Made by a program: the position numbers and the translations under genes. From the NCBI RefSeq assembly GCF_020400825.1, contig NZ_JAINVH010000034.1, positions 1 through 64,000 on the forward strand: a stretch of DNA of 64,000 nucleotides, written 5' to 3'. The notes under the pieces are model-generated. The model made no database searches. It saw nothing but the letters and a program-made list of their open reading frames with translations, and was not told the DNA's origin. Below are positions 18,201 to 27,854 of this stretch, piece by piece. Position 1 is the first letter of the stretch. Each line of letters starts with the position of its first letter. Source of the DNA: Streptomyces sp. HPF1205 (GTDB lineage Bacteria; Actinomycetota; Actinomycetes; Streptomycetales; Streptomycetaceae).

Positions 18201-18433
18201 CCCGCGACCAGCGGGAAGCGGCCGGGCCCGGGCTCGGTGGCGATGTACGCGCCCGGGTCCGTGGGGCGCGGCGCGCCGCCGTCCGCGCCCGCGGGAGCGG
18301 CGCCCGCGCCGGACTGCGCCGAGGCCCCCTGGGCGAGGGCCAGGGACGCGGGCAGCGCGGCCAGCCCCAGCCCCGCGCCCGCCTGAAGGACCGACCGGCG
18401 CCGTACGCCGCCGGGTGTGCCGTTGCTGTCCAA
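15239..18433 (-). CDS. Secreted GH115 xylan alpha-glucuronidase
   Basis: A 1064-residue glycoside hydrolase of family 115, which removes 4-O-methyl-glucuronic acid from internal or terminal xylose units of xylan. A twin-arginine-type signal (RRRSVLQAGAGLGLAALP, cleavage after about ASA at 39) predicts export. Family segments include FGAYDVSRGIGVSPWYWWDD, KYRGVFINDENPAL, LRLKANYLWPAVWG, GTSHEAPMMRG and VVFTDDNWGNIR. The C-terminal third is beta-rich, like the extra C-terminal domains of this family. Pairing with the GH10 xylanase 119 bp upstream on the same strand makes a small glucuronoxylan operon. Confidence 0.9.
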   Translation of the reverse strand: MDSNGTPGGVRRRSVLQAGAGLGLAALPASLALAQGASAQSGAGAAPAGADGGAPRPTDPGAYIATEPGPGRFPLVAGGKAAPLVVSGSDWDGVVRVAGDLRDDIERVTGLRPDLSVDTVPRAREIVLIGTLGRSPLVDGLVAAGKLDVSGIAGRWETSLEQVVEHPLPGVDRAFVVAGSDQRGTIFGAYDVSRGIGVSPWYWWDDVPARRHDALYVLPGRHTQGTPAVKYRGVFINDENPALGTWAPAYFGQGLAPGHPDGFNHAFYEKVFELLLRLKANYLWPAVWGRAFAEDDPVNHATAKRYGIVMGTSHEAPMMRGIEEWNRHAVPAVRDSQGNVTTPGHDPYGGTGEWSYRHNADALRAYWADGIKRMVDEDFEGVVTLGMRGNGDTALGDGDGIELMGEIISAQRTLIAQITGEDVTAVPQVWTMYKEVQRYWDSGLRAPDDVTVVFTDDNWGNIRKVPDPSLPPRSGGYGLYYHFDYVGGGRDYKWVDTASLPNVWDQLHEAFAYGIGTLWVANVGDLKGNELPTQFFADYAWAPDRWPVEALPEWGRRYAAENFGPAHAAEIASVLHTYGHLQSRRKPELLNRKITLDPAKDPATDRSAVVYDDQATPFSLTAYREMERVTEEWLALAARAERIDAELPAADRDAFYELVLYATKATANLYALRQAEFTNIFYAGQGRAAANGLAAVTEARFADDLALSDRFNTEVAGGKWKGFQTQPHIDYGDVARYGPDAPWQQPQINNAAIPDVIFPAVQRITPVVGPSMGVAIDGSDRWWPQEAGAAVLPVLSPYRNGPAPYIEVFNRGDEPFAYRVRPGAGWLSVDRPEGRVDTQVRVTVAVDWPRAPYGRTTVPIDVIGPDGATVRVQAVVDRPRGVRPVGHVEADGYVSVQAANFSRAVRTPDVSWLTVPDIGRDGSGVRAWPVTAPPQTPGGAGPRLEYDLTLFTTGPVTVSAYLSPRNDVLARGGLKYAVSFDDDTPQTVNITRATGADDGTMNRQWERNTSDNTNLTFTHHTIAGPGRHVLKLWLVDPTVVFHKLVVDTGGLRPSYLGPPESHRS

Positions 18434-18552
18434 GACGTCCTCCGTCTGAGTCCGGGTCAGTGCTGTCGGTCGGTGCTGTCGGGCGGTGCGGGGGCAGGGC
18501 GGGGTCGGTCGGATCGGGCCGGCCGGTGTCGCTCGGTTCCGGTCGCCGCCGG

Positions 18553-19623
18553 TCAGGGGCGCGCCGCGAGGGCGTCCTGGACCGCGCGGAAGGCGGGCTT
18601 GGGCTGGAACGACTCGTCCAGCAGGTTCGCGGCGCCCTCACCGGTGAACACGCCCGGCACCCACGAGTACTTGTCGGTGAAGCCCCACACCGTGAAGGAG
18701 ATGCAGTGCCGGGTGGCCAGGCAGCTGTCCAGCATCAGCCGGTAGGCGTCGGCCTGCTGCGCCAGCTTGGTGTCGTCGGCTGGCAGCGTCATCCGTACGT
18801 CGGCCTCGGTGACCGCGGTGTCCAGACCGAGCTTGTCGAAACGCGACATGTTGGCGGCCATGTCCGCGGGCGGGTTGTACTGGATGTCCAGGTGTCCCTG
18901 GAAGCCGACGCCGTCGATCGGCACGCCCTGCGCGCGCAGCCGCTTGACCAGGTCGTAGACCGCGTTGCTCTTCGGGCCCGTCCACTCGATGTTGTAGTCG
19001 TTGTAGAAGAGCTTGGCGTGCGGGTCGGCCTCGTGCGCCCAGCGGAAGGCGTCGGCGATGTACCCGGGGCCGAGCTTGTCCAGCCAGATCGAGTCACGCA
19101 GGGTGCCGTCCTCGTTGAACGCCTCGTTGACCACGTCCCACTGCCAGATGCTGCCCTTGAAGTGGGTGACGGTGTCGGTGATGTGCTTGTGCAGGACCGC
19201 CCGGAGCTGGTCGGCGGTCCAGTCGCCCGAGGTCACCCAGGACGGGAGCTGGTTGTGCCAGACCAGGACGTGGCCGCGGACCTTCTGACCGTGCCGCTCG
19301 GCGAACTTCACCAGCTTGTCGGCCTGGCTGTAGTCGAAGGTGCCCTGCTGCGGCTCCAGCGTGTCCCACTTCATGACGTTCTCCGGCGTCACGGTGGAGA
19401 ACTGCCGGGCGGTGTCCGCCGTGTAGGTGGCGTCGCCGGCCAGCGCGTCCATGTCCACGGCCGTGCCGACCCGCAGGTGGTGGGCGGCGGCCAGGGTTCT
19501 CAGCGGCAGACCGGAGGCCGGATGGCCGGAGGGCGCGGCGGCTTGCGCGCCGCCGGCCAGGGCGAGGGAGGTGAGCGCCGCCGTGGTCACGGCGGCAGCG
19601 GTGAAGGCGCGGATCGATGTCAC
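18553..19623 (-). CDS. Secreted GH10 endo-1,4-beta-xylanase
   Basis: A 356-residue GH10 endoxylanase that cuts the xylan backbone. A Sec signal covers residues 1-30 (ends AQAAA). The catalytic acid/base is Glu167 in WDVVNEAFNEDG and the nucleophile Glu273 in VTEADVRM; substrate-binding WHNQLPSWV and the VWGFTDKYSWVPG loop are intact. There is no carbohydrate-binding module, unlike the longer Streptomyces XlnA type. The GTG at 19623 has GAGGAG with a 7-nt spacer. A LacI-type operator lies 280 bp upstream, next to the remnant of a LacI regulator. Confidence 0.95.
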   Translation of the reverse strand: MTSIRAFTAAAVTTAALTSLALAGGAQAAAPSGHPASGLPLRTLAAAHHLRVGTAVDMDALAGDATYTADTARQFSTVTPENVMKWDTLEPQQGTFDYSQADKLVKFAERHGQKVRGHVLVWHNQLPSWVTSGDWTADQLRAVLHKHITDTVTHFKGSIWQWDVVNEAFNEDGTLRDSIWLDKLGPGYIADAFRWAHEADPHAKLFYNDYNIEWTGPKSNAVYDLVKRLRAQGVPIDGVGFQGHLDIQYNPPADMAANMSRFDKLGLDTAVTEADVRMTLPADDTKLAQQADAYRLMLDSCLATRHCISFTVWGFTDKYSWVPGVFTGEGAANLLDESFQPKPAFRAVQDALAARP

Positions 19624-20014
19624 TGGGTAACTCCTCGAACGGGGCCGCCCGCGCGGCGGGCGGCGGTGAGGGTGGCGATGAGGCGTCGGTGCGCGAGGTC
19701 GTACGGGGTGCGGGCGCGAAGTGCGGGTGCGCGTGGCTGTGCAGGGGGCGAGCAAGAGGCGCCGGTGGGGCGGCGGCCTTTCGGAACGGGAGGTCGGCCG
19801 AGCGTGCGGCGAGCGGTGCGAAGGGTGTTCGCCCGTGCTCGCCGCGACACACATCTGTGCTGGTCACAGTGGGTGCCTTGGCCTCCGGAAGGGGCTCCGA
19901 ATCTTTCTGGAACGTTTCCGAAAGCTGCGGCGCGACGTTAGGAGCGGTTCGCGGCCGGCGTCAACCCCCTTGCACGAGAAGGCGCGTGGGAGCCGGTATG
20001 TCGCGGGAGCCGGT
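19624..20014. promoter_or_regulatory. Xylanase upstream region
   Basis: This 391-bp non-coding stretch lies between the xylanase and the truncated LacI gene. It contains the operator at 19903-19924 and a duplicated GGGAGCCGGTATG (19988-20000 and 20005-20017) at the junction with the LacI remnant. No other gene is visible. Confidence 0.5.
19903..19924. promoter_or_regulatory. LacI-family operator
   Basis: A 22-bp dyad with outer arms CTTTC and GAAAG, central AACGTT and 18 of 22 positions symmetric. This is the form of CG-centred LacI/GalR operators that control Streptomyces hydrolase genes. It lies upstream of the xylanase. Confidence 0.6.
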
Positions 20015-20473
20015 ATGCGCGGCCGCGCCCGGCTCGACGGCTACCGGGCCGCGCTGGAGTCGGCGGGCGCAGAGGTGGACGACGACCTGGTCCGCGAGGG
20101 CGACTTCTCCCACGAGTCGGGCTTCGCGCAGGGCGCCGCGCTGCTGGCCCTCGACACCCCGCCCACGGCCGTCTTCGCCTCCAGCGACCAGATGGCGCTC
20201 GGCGTCTACGAGGCCGCCCGGCGGCGCGGCCCGCGGGTGCCCGACGACCTCAGCGTGGTCGGCTTCGACGACCTTCCGCAGGCCCGCTGGTCGCCGCCCC
20301 CGCTGACCACCGTCCGCCAGCCGCCGGCCGAGATGGCCGAGGCGGCGGCCCGTACCCTGCTGCAGCTCATCGACGGCGGGACCCTGCACGTACCGCGGGT
20401 GGAACCGGCCACCCGCCTCGTCGTGCGCGACAGTTCCGCCCCGCCCCGGCGGACGGCCCGGCGCGCGACGTAG
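20015..20473 (+). pseudogene. Truncated LacI-family regulator (effector-binding half only)
   Basis: The frame encodes the C-terminal part of a LacI/GalR regulator: ARLDGYRAALESAG, PPTAVFASSDQMALGVYEAA, VPDDLSVVGFDDLPQARWSP, PPLTTVRQPPAEMAEAAART. The DNA-binding helix-turn-helix, hinge and first half of the sugar-binding domain, about 180 residues, are missing. The sequence before the conserved part is the xylanase upstream region, so a deletion joined the two. An ATG at 20015 with GGGAG could still produce a 152-residue fragment. It was probably the xylan-responsive repressor of the divergent xylanase. Confidence 0.8.
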
Positions 20474-20495
20474 CGGCGAGCGCCCGCGCCATGCG

Positions 20496-20538
20496 CGTCC
20501 GCCCGGCGCCCGTGGATGGCGCGGGCGCCGGGCGGACG
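20496..20538. terminator. Strong 17-bp hairpin
   Basis: Arms 20496-20512 and 20522-20538 are perfectly complementary around a 9-nt loop, and can extend by two more pairs. It sits 23 bp past the truncated LacI gene and insulates the ECF gene. Confidence 0.75.
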
Positions 20539-20641
20539 TGACGACGGCCGGGGTCCGCCTCCCCCCACAGGAGCGTCCCCGGCCGCCAAGATGTACGGCG
20601 TATGCGGGCCCGAAAGTGTCACTGGCCTCCGATGAGGGAGG

Positions 20642-21265
20642 ATGATGGCAGGGCTCGAGGGGGTGGGGCAGGGCGTGGATCTGGACAGCGCGGTGAGCGC
20701 GGCACGCGACGGTGACGAGGCGGCGTTCCGCGTCGTCTACCGGGCCGTGCAGCCGCAGCTGCTGCAGTACGTCCGCAGCCTGGTCGGCCCGGGCGACGCC
20801 GAGGACGTCGCCTCCGAGGCCTGGCTGCAGATCGCCCGCGACCTGCCGGCCTTCCGCGGCGACGGCGAATCGGTACGCGGCTGGGCGGCCCGGATCGCCC
20901 GCAACCGCGCGCTGGACCACATCAGGGCCCGCGCCCGGCGGCCGGTCGCGGGCGCGGGCGTCGACGAACTCGTCCAGCTCCCCGACCGGGCCGACACCGC
21001 GGGCGAGGCGCTCGACGCCGTCGCCACCGACCGGGCGCTGGCCGCCATCGCCGCGCTGCCCCGCGAGCAGGCCGAGGCGGTGATGCTGCGGGTGGTGATG
21101 GGCCTGGACTCCACCAGCGCGGCGCGCGTCCTGGGCAAACGCGCGGGCTCGGTGCGCATGGCCACCCACCGGGGGCTGCGCCGCCTGGCCGAAATCCTCG
21201 AACCCGACGGTTCCTTCGACGGACACACGCCCGATGTGACGTTTTCCACGTCGAAGGCGCTGTGA
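20642..21265 (+). CDS. ECF-type RNA polymerase sigma factor
   Basis: A 207-residue sigma-70-family factor with sigma2 (about 18-95; AFRVVYRAVQPQLLQYVRSL, DAEDVASEAWLQIARDL, RNRALDHIRARAR) and sigma4 (about 125-185; AAIAALPREQAEAVMLRVVM, GKRAGSVRMATHRGLRRLAE). It directs RNA polymerase to a small regulon. The start is uncertain: ATGs at 20642 and 20645 abut GGGAGG, and a GTG before VDLDSAVSA is also possible. The next gene begins 9 nt after its stop and encodes a single-TM protein, the usual position of an anti-sigma factor. Confidence 0.9.
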   Translation: MMAGLEGVGQGVDLDSAVSAARDGDEAAFRVVYRAVQPQLLQYVRSLVGPGDAEDVASEAWLQIARDLPAFRGDGESVRGWAARIARNRALDHIRARARRPVAGAGVDELVQLPDRADTAGEALDAVATDRALAAIAALPREQAEAVMLRVVMGLDSTSAARVLGKRAGSVRMATHRGLRRLAEILEPDGSFDGHTPDVTFSTSKAL

Positions 21266-21274
21266 GGAAATGAC

Positions 21275-22702
21275 ATGACCAAGCCACAGCGCCGAGACGG
21301 CGTAGCCTCCTCCGACCCGCGTCGCCTGCCACCGCCGGGCACCGGCTTCTCCGCTCCCGCGCATGGTCCCGACCGCCCGTACGCGCCGCTGCGCCGAGGC
21401 CGCCGGCACTGGCTCACCGAGCCGGTGGCCGAGGCTCTGCTGAACGGCTTCGTGCCCGGGACCGGTGACGCCGGGAGCGGCGGAGCGGCCTTCCCCGGCC
21501 CGGGCGCGGCGTCCGGCCGCGGCGTTGCGGCCTTCACGGACGGCGAGGGACCGCGCCACCTCGGGGACACCACCGGGGAAGGCCGCGGCGGCCCGGCGCG
21601 GCCGGTCGACCTGCTCCTGGCCGACGAGGCGGCCGCGCGCGCCGCCGCCCGGCTGGCCGGGGTGCTCGCCGCCGCCCGCCGCGTGCCGCCCGCGCTGGAC
21701 CCGGTACGGGAGGAGGCCGCGATCGCGGCCTTCCGCGCCGCGCGCCGCGCCGAGGGCGGTACGGCCGTCCCGGCCCGCCCCGACGAGCCACGCGTGGTCG
21801 TACACCGCGGCGGGACCGGCGGCGGCACGGCGCCCCGCACCGCGGGCAGGCTGCGCCGCTCGCAACGAGTGGCCGTGGCCGCGCTCGCCTCCGTGCTCGC
21901 GCTGGGCGGGGCGACCGTGGCACTGGCCGGCGTCGGGCGGCTGCCCGTGCCGGGCGGCGGCTCCGGTTCCGATCCCGGGCCGGGGGGCAGCCGGCCGCCG
22001 TCCGCCGGCACCACCGCCACGACGGCGGGGTCCACGGGCACCCCGTCCGGCCCCGCCACCGGCACGGCGTCCCCCGTCCCCACGGCCACCGGCTCGTCCG
22101 CGCACACCGCCGACTGGTGCCGCGCGTACCTGAGGGGCGTCAAGCGCCACCTCACCGCTCCCGCGCCCGGCGTCACCTCCTACTGCCTGCGGCTGGTCAC
22201 GCCGGGGCCGAAGCCGACCGGCGAGGAGAAGCGCGAGGGGAGCGGCGACGCGGGCGGGGACGCGGGCGGGGACGACGACGGGAACGGGAGCGTCGGCGGG
22301 AACGGAAACGTGAACGGGAACGCGAACGGCGGCTCGCAGAACGGCGGCTGGCAGGCGAACGGCGGCGGGAGCGGCAACGGGAACAGCGGCGGCCAGGACG
22401 GGAACCAGGACGGGAACGAGGGCGCGGCCGGCGGCACGACGGGAGGCGCGAAGGGCTCGGGGGGCGGCGGCTCGCAGACGCGCGGCTCCTCCGGCTCCTC
22501 CAATTCCGCCGGCTCGTCCGGCTCCTCCGGCTCGCAGAAGGGCGGCTCGTCCGGTTCGTCCAATTCCTCCGGCGGGAAGAGCGGCCAGGCGCACGCCCGT
22601 TCGTACACCGCCCGGGACTTCGGGGGGCTGTTCGCCGGCGCGTCCGCGCACCCCTCCCACCGGCCGGATCAGGCCGGGAAGCCGTCCTGGAGCCGGCGGT
22701 AG
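21275..22702 (+). CDS. Single-TM protein, candidate anti-sigma/sensor, Gly/Asn/Ser-rich tail
   Basis: A 475-residue unrecognised protein in an operon with the ECF sigma factor. A cytoplasmic N-terminal part of about 195 residues is followed by one TM helix (about 198-220; VAVAALASVLALGGATVALAG), a Pro/Thr/Ser-rich stretch, and a short conserved-looking block with two cysteines (Cys282 in DWCRAYL, Cys304 in SYCLRL) that could form an extracytoplasmic disulfide. A low-complexity tail of about 140 residues, rich in Gly, Asn, Gln and Ser, leads to a basic end. Topology and gene order suggest an anti-sigma factor, but no zinc-binding HxxxCxxC motif is present. GAGGA precedes the ATG. Confidence 0.7.
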   Translation: MTKPQRRDGVASSDPRRLPPPGTGFSAPAHGPDRPYAPLRRGRRHWLTEPVAEALLNGFVPGTGDAGSGGAAFPGPGAASGRGVAAFTDGEGPRHLGDTTGEGRGGPARPVDLLLADEAAARAAARLAGVLAAARRVPPALDPVREEAAIAAFRAARRAEGGTAVPARPDEPRVVVHRGGTGGGTAPRTAGRLRRSQRVAVAALASVLALGGATVALAGVGRLPVPGGGSGSDPGPGGSRPPSAGTTATTAGSTGTPSGPATGTASPVPTATGSSAHTADWCRAYLRGVKRHLTAPAPGVTSYCLRLVTPGPKPTGEEKREGSGDAGGDAGGDDDGNGSVGGNGNVNGNANGGSQNGGWQANGGGSGNGNSGGQDGNQDGNEGAAGGTTGGAKGSGGGGSQTRGSSGSSNSAGSSGSSGSQKGGSSGSSNSSGGKSGQAHARSYTARDFGGLFAGASAHPSHRPDQAGKPSWSRR

Positions 22703-22853
22703 GAGCCGGGCGGGCCGCGCCTGTACGGGCGGCCGAGGAGGAACCCGGGCGGGCACGTGACACTTTCGGCCGGCGATGCGCTGTAGGTAGTGGACCGACT
22801 GGTCATCGGTCCCGGGGGACCCCGGTTCTCCCCGTATCGGGGTCCGCCACACA

Positions 22854-22893
22854 GGGCGCGGCCGGACTCTTTTCCCCCTGTCCGGCCGCGCCC
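22854..22893. terminator. Bidirectional terminator, 14-bp stem
   Basis: GGGCGCGGCCGGAC (22854-22867) and its exact complement (22880-22893) flank a 12-nt pyrimidine loop, between the convergent ECF-partner and L,D-transpeptidase genes. Confidence 0.8.
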
Positions 22894-22914
22894 GTCCCTC
22901 CCGCTCGTCCTTCC

Positions 22915-22953
22915 CGTCACGGCCTCCCGTCACGGCCTCCCGTCACGGCCTCG
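22915..22953. repeat. Three tandem copies of a 13-bp unit
   Basis: CGTCACGGCCTCC is repeated head to tail three times (the last base differs in copy three) just downstream of the L,D-transpeptidase stop. No function can be read. Confidence 0.7.
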
Positions 22954-22965
22954 CGTCCGCCGCCG

Positions 22966-23874
22966 TCACCAGTAGACGACGACCTTGTCGCCCACGCGCA
23001 CCTCGTCGAAGAGCTTCGCGATGGCCGCCTTGTCCCGCACGTTGACGCAGCCGTGCGAGGCGCCCGCGTAGCCCCGGGCGGCGAAGTCGGAGGAGTAGTG
23101 GACGGCCTCGCCGCCGCTGAAGAACATCGCGTACGGCATGGCCGTGTGGTAGATCGTCGAGACGTGGTTGCGGCTCTTGAACGTCACGTGGAACAGACCC
23201 TCGCGGGTCGGCGTGTACTGCGAGCCGAAGCGCACGTCCATCGTGGCCAGCACCTTGCCGTCGACCACCCATGACAGCGTCCGCGTGGTCTTGCTGATGC
23301 ACATCGCGTGGCCGGTCATGCAGCGCGGGTCCAGCCGGCCGGCCGGGTGCGGGGCCGGCGCCGGGTACAGCTCCTGGTGGGTCGGTGTGCGGGTCAGCGC
23401 GGTGAGCCGGGTCCACGTGGTCCGGCTGACGCTTCCCGTCCGCGCCAGGCCGTGCCGCTCCTGGAAGTCGGTCACCGCGTTCCGGGTGACCGTGCCGTAG
23501 TAGCCGGTCGGGGTGCGGCCGAACAGGCCGAGCTGGCCCAGCCGGGCCTGCAGTTCGCGTACCCGGTCGCCGCTGGAGCCCATGGGGATGAACGCGGCCG
23601 GGCGGGCCGGCGGCGCGGTCGTGGCCGGAGCCGTCGTCGTGGGGGCCGGGGGTGTGGTCGGCGGGGCGGTCGTCGGCCGCGCGTCCTGAGTGGTCGGCGG
23701 CGCGGTGGTCGGCCGGGCCGCCGGGGTGGTCGGGCTGCCCGTGGTCGCGGCCGGCCGGCTCGGCGCCTTCCCGTCGGCTCCCGTGTCCTGCGGTCCGCAC
23801 GCCGTGAGCACGGCGGCGGACAAGGCCGCCGTGACGGCCGCGACGGCGAGCGCCGCCGGAGATCTTGTGCGCAC
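22966..23874 (-). CDS. L,D-transpeptidase lipoprotein with peptidoglycan-binding domain
   Basis: A 302-residue cell-wall enzyme forming 3-3 cross-links or attaching proteins to peptidoglycan. The N-terminal signal ends in a lipobox (VLTAC), so it is probably membrane-anchored. A Pro/Thr-rich linker with TTAPPTT repeats (about 30-90) spans the wall. It is followed by a PG_binding_1 domain (MGSSGDRVRELQARLGQLG) and a C-terminal YkuD domain with the catalytic SHGCVNV (Cys276) and upstream His in VHYSSDF. The GTG at 23874 has AAGGGGA upstream and starts just before the signal peptide. Confidence 0.92.
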   Translation of the reverse strand: MRTRSPAALAVAAVTAALSAAVLTACGPQDTGADGKAPSRPAATTGSPTTPAARPTTAPPTTQDARPTTAPPTTPPAPTTTAPATTAPPARPAAFIPMGSSGDRVRELQARLGQLGLFGRTPTGYYGTVTRNAVTDFQERHGLARTGSVSRTTWTRLTALTRTPTHQELYPAPAPHPAGRLDPRCMTGHAMCISKTTRTLSWVVDGKVLATMDVRFGSQYTPTREGLFHVTFKSRNHVSTIYHTAMPYAMFFSGGEAVHYSSDFAARGYAGASHGCVNVRDKAAIAKLFDEVRVGDKVVVYW

Positions 23875-24237
23875 GCGAATCCCCTTCCCCCTGGTTCGGG
23901 CCAGGGCCCGGCCCCGGGCCCTGTCACCCCGTAGACACAACGTGGCCCCCCGGCGGTTGCGGTCCGCCGTTCCGGGACCCGTCCGGCCCCGGAACCGCGG
24001 CCCGCCCGCCCCGCGGCCACGGTGATACTGCCCCGACTCGCCGGGTGGGCAAGCATGGCTTTAGGCGGACCCGGTAAACACTGTGAGGAAGGTCCCAGCC
24101 CGGACCGCTGCACCGGGCGCACGCCGGCCACTACAGTCCGTGTCGGTACCTGCCGGTAACGATGCCCTGGCCCCCGGAGCAGCAGAAGCACCACAGGACG
24201 ACCCCAGCCACACCCGTCACACAGTGGAGGCGTGACC
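23875..24237. other. 363-bp divergent intergenic region
   Basis: It lies between the divergent L,D-transpeptidase and mutase genes. I found no gene, tRNA or convincing dyad. I looked for the conserved B12-box of a cobalamin riboswitch ahead of the mutase and did not see it. GGAGG at 24226-24230 is the mutase ribosome binding site. Confidence 0.5.
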
Positions 24238-25818
<1,581 letters not shown>

Positions 25819-25854
25819 CGGCTCCGGCGGCTTCGGCGGTTCCGGCGGTGGCCG

Positions 25855-25881
25855 GGCGGCTCGCCCCCGGGGCGGGCCGCC
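25855..25881. terminator. Hairpin between convergent mutase and TetR genes
   Basis: GGCGGCTCGCCCC and GGGGCGGGCCGCC face each other with one T-G irregularity, in the 64-bp gap between convergent genes. It probably terminates both. Confidence 0.6.
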
Positions 25882-25882
25882 T

Positions 25883-26572
25883 TCACCGCCTGGCGTAGGA
25901 CAGGACCACGTCGCTCAGGACCGATTCGATCGCGTCCAGGAAGGCCAGGGCGGAGGGGCGGACGACCTCGGGCGGGGCGCCTGCGCGGGAGTGCTCGGCG
26001 AGGTGGCGGAAGAGCTGGTCCTGGGCCCAGCCGAGCTGTGCGGCGACGAGGTGGGGGAGGGGGTCGTCCGCGGCCGCCCCGGTCTCGGCCGCCAGCGTGG
26101 CCGCCAGAGCGTCGACCATGTCGCGGCCGAGCGCGTCGAGGCGGCTCGCCAGCGTCGGCTCCGCCCGGATCATGTCCACGAAGCGGCCGAAGCCGTCGGT
26201 GAGGCCCACCATCCGCTCGTCCTCGCGGCGCAGTTCGGCCCGCAGCGCGGACAGGACCGCGCCGGCCGCCGCTTCGCCGGGCGCGCGGTCGCGGACCATC
26301 TGCACCATGCGCTCGGCGGACGCCTCCTCGGGGTAGAAGACGAGGTCTTCCTTCGACGGGAAGTACGTGTAGACCGTGTTGACCGAGACCTCGGCGGTCC
26401 TGGCTACCTCCGCGATGGTGACCTGGCCGAAACCGTGCCGCAGGAACAGGCGGGTGGCGACCTCGGCGATGTGCCGCCGGGTCCGCCGCCTCTTCTCGTC
26501 GCGCAGGCCGAGCGCGACGATCTCCTCGGCCCGGGTCGGCTCGCGCAGGCGGCCGCGGGTGATGTCGCTCAC
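25883..26572 (-). CDS. TetR-family transcriptional regulator
   Basis: A 229-residue regulator with the TetR DNA-binding domain at about residues 28-75 (TRRHIAEVATRLFLRHGFGQ, TIAEVARTAEVSVNTVYTYF) and a helical ligand domain after it. The first 25 residues are a basic extension. The target is unknown; neither neighbour is divergent from it in a way that marks an operator. The GTG at 26572 gives the conventional MSDIT start. Confidence 0.9.
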   Translation of the reverse strand: MSDITRGRLREPTRAEEIVALGLRDEKRRRTRRHIAEVATRLFLRHGFGQVTIAEVARTAEVSVNTVYTYFPSKEDLVFYPEEASAERMVQMVRDRAPGEAAAGAVLSALRAELRREDERMVGLTDGFGRFVDMIRAEPTLASRLDALGRDMVDALAATLAAETGAAADDPLPHLVAAQLGWAQDQLFRHLAEHSRAGAPPEVVRPSALAFLDAIESVLSDVVLSYARR

Positions 26573-26669
26573 CGCACCATCGTAGGCCCTGACCCGCCTG
26601 CCCCCGCGCCCGTCCGCGCCGCCCGCAGTACCGTTCGCCGTACCGCCCGTACCCGCCCCGCCGCCCGTG

Positions 26670-27854
26670 TCAGCGGACCGGAACCGGCCGCGCCGACAGC
26701 AGCCGCTTCAGCCGCGGCGCGACCGGCCGCTCGACCAGCCGGTGCAGCGCGTACGCCAGCGCCAGCATCGTCGCCACGGTCACGGCGAACACCGCGGGGT
26801 CGGACAGGCTCGTGCGGTGGTGCAGCTTGTCGATCTCGACCCAGCCGAGGTGCTCGTGCACGAGGTAGAAGGGGTACGTGAGGGCGCCCGCGGTGGTCAG
26901 CCAGCGCCAGTTGACGCCCGCGATCCGCGGGACCAGCGTCACCGCGGCCACCGCGGCGAAGCCGAAGGCGACCACGGCGATCACCCCGGCCTGCGAGCGG
27001 TGGTGGAAGACGTGGGTGTGCGCGGGCGCGACCAGGTCCCCGACGGCGTAGCGCTGGCCGAGCAGGAAACCGACCGCGACGACGCCCCACGACAGGGCGT
27101 CGTGCCCGAAGCGGTGGACCAGGTACAGGCCGATGCCGCCGACGAAGAACGGCGCGTAGTCCGGCATCAGCGCCGTCTCCAGGAACGGCTGCTCGGAGGT
27201 GCCCGCGTACAGCGCGCCCGCCGTCCACAGCGCGCAGAACATCAGCACCCGCTGCCGGGTCGCCCCCCGCCACAGCACGCACACCGCGAACAGCAGGTAG
27301 AACCGCATCTCGGCCCACAGCGTCCAGTCCACGCCGAGGACCCGCTGGGCGCCGGCCGGCATCTGCAGCATGCTGACGTTGGTGATGAGGTCGGTGTTGG
27401 ACACCCGCTGGTAGCCCGCGACCGCGAACACCACCGTGACCAGCAGCAGCGCCGCCCAGTACGCGGGGTACAGGCGGGTCACCCGGGAGATCGCGAAGTC
27501 CTTCAGCGAGCGGCCCCAGCCGCTCATGCAGATCACGAAGCCGCTGATGATGAAGAAGATCTGCACGCCGAGCGGGCCGTAGGAGAAGGCGCCGGCCAGG
27601 TGCGGGAAGATCTCCTTCGGCGACCTGCCCCAGGAGTGGGCGATGTCCCCGTCGCGTCCGGCGTAGTGGTACATGCACACCATCAGGGCGGCGACCAGGC
27701 GCAGCCCGTCCAGGGCGCGCAGCCGGCCGCGCTCCCGGCCGCCGCCGCGGGGGGCCGGCGGCACGGCGGCCGGCTCCGGCAGCGGCGCGGCCGTGGCGGC
27801 GGAGCCGTCCGGCCCGGGCGACCCGCCGGCTTGCGCGGGAACGTGCAGGCTCAT
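26670..27854 (-). CDS. Membrane acyltransferase (acyltransferase-3/OafA-like)
   Basis: A 394-residue multi-pass protein with about 10 TM helices after a 45-residue hydrophilic N-terminus. LRALDGLRLVAALMVCMYHY is the signature of the OafA/YrhL acyltransferase-3 family, with its catalytic His. FSYGPLGVQIFFIISGFVI and the YPFYLVHEHLG block also fit. Such enzymes O-acylate surface sugars using cytoplasmic acyl-CoA. The ATG overlaps the stop of the upstream polysialyltransferase-like gene by 4 bp (ATGA), so it probably decorates the same polymer. Confidence 0.88.
   Translation of the reverse strand: MSLHVPAQAGGSPGPDGSAATAAPLPEPAAVPPAPRGGGRERGRLRALDGLRLVAALMVCMYHYAGRDGDIAHSWGRSPKEIFPHLAGAFSYGPLGVQIFFIISGFVICMSGWGRSLKDFAISRVTRLYPAYWAALLLVTVVFAVAGYQRVSNTDLITNVSMLQMPAGAQRVLGVDWTLWAEMRFYLLFAVCVLWRGATRQRVLMFCALWTAGALYAGTSEQPFLETALMPDYAPFFVGGIGLYLVHRFGHDALSWGVVAVGFLLGQRYAVGDLVAPAHTHVFHHRSQAGVIAVVAFGFAAVAAVTLVPRIAGVNWRWLTTAGALTYPFYLVHEHLGWVEIDKLHHRTSLSDPAVFAVTVATMLALAYALHRLVERPVAPRLKRLLSARPVPVR

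Noticed and set aside
22202..22600. Repeat-rich stretch as a CRISPR or minisatellite array
   Set aside because: It is the coding sequence for the Gly/Asn/Ser-rich tail of the ECF partner; units are irregular and lack spacers.
24062..24231. A cobalamin riboswitch ahead of the mutase gene
   Set aside because: No B12-box-like or other conserved riboswitch core was recognisable.
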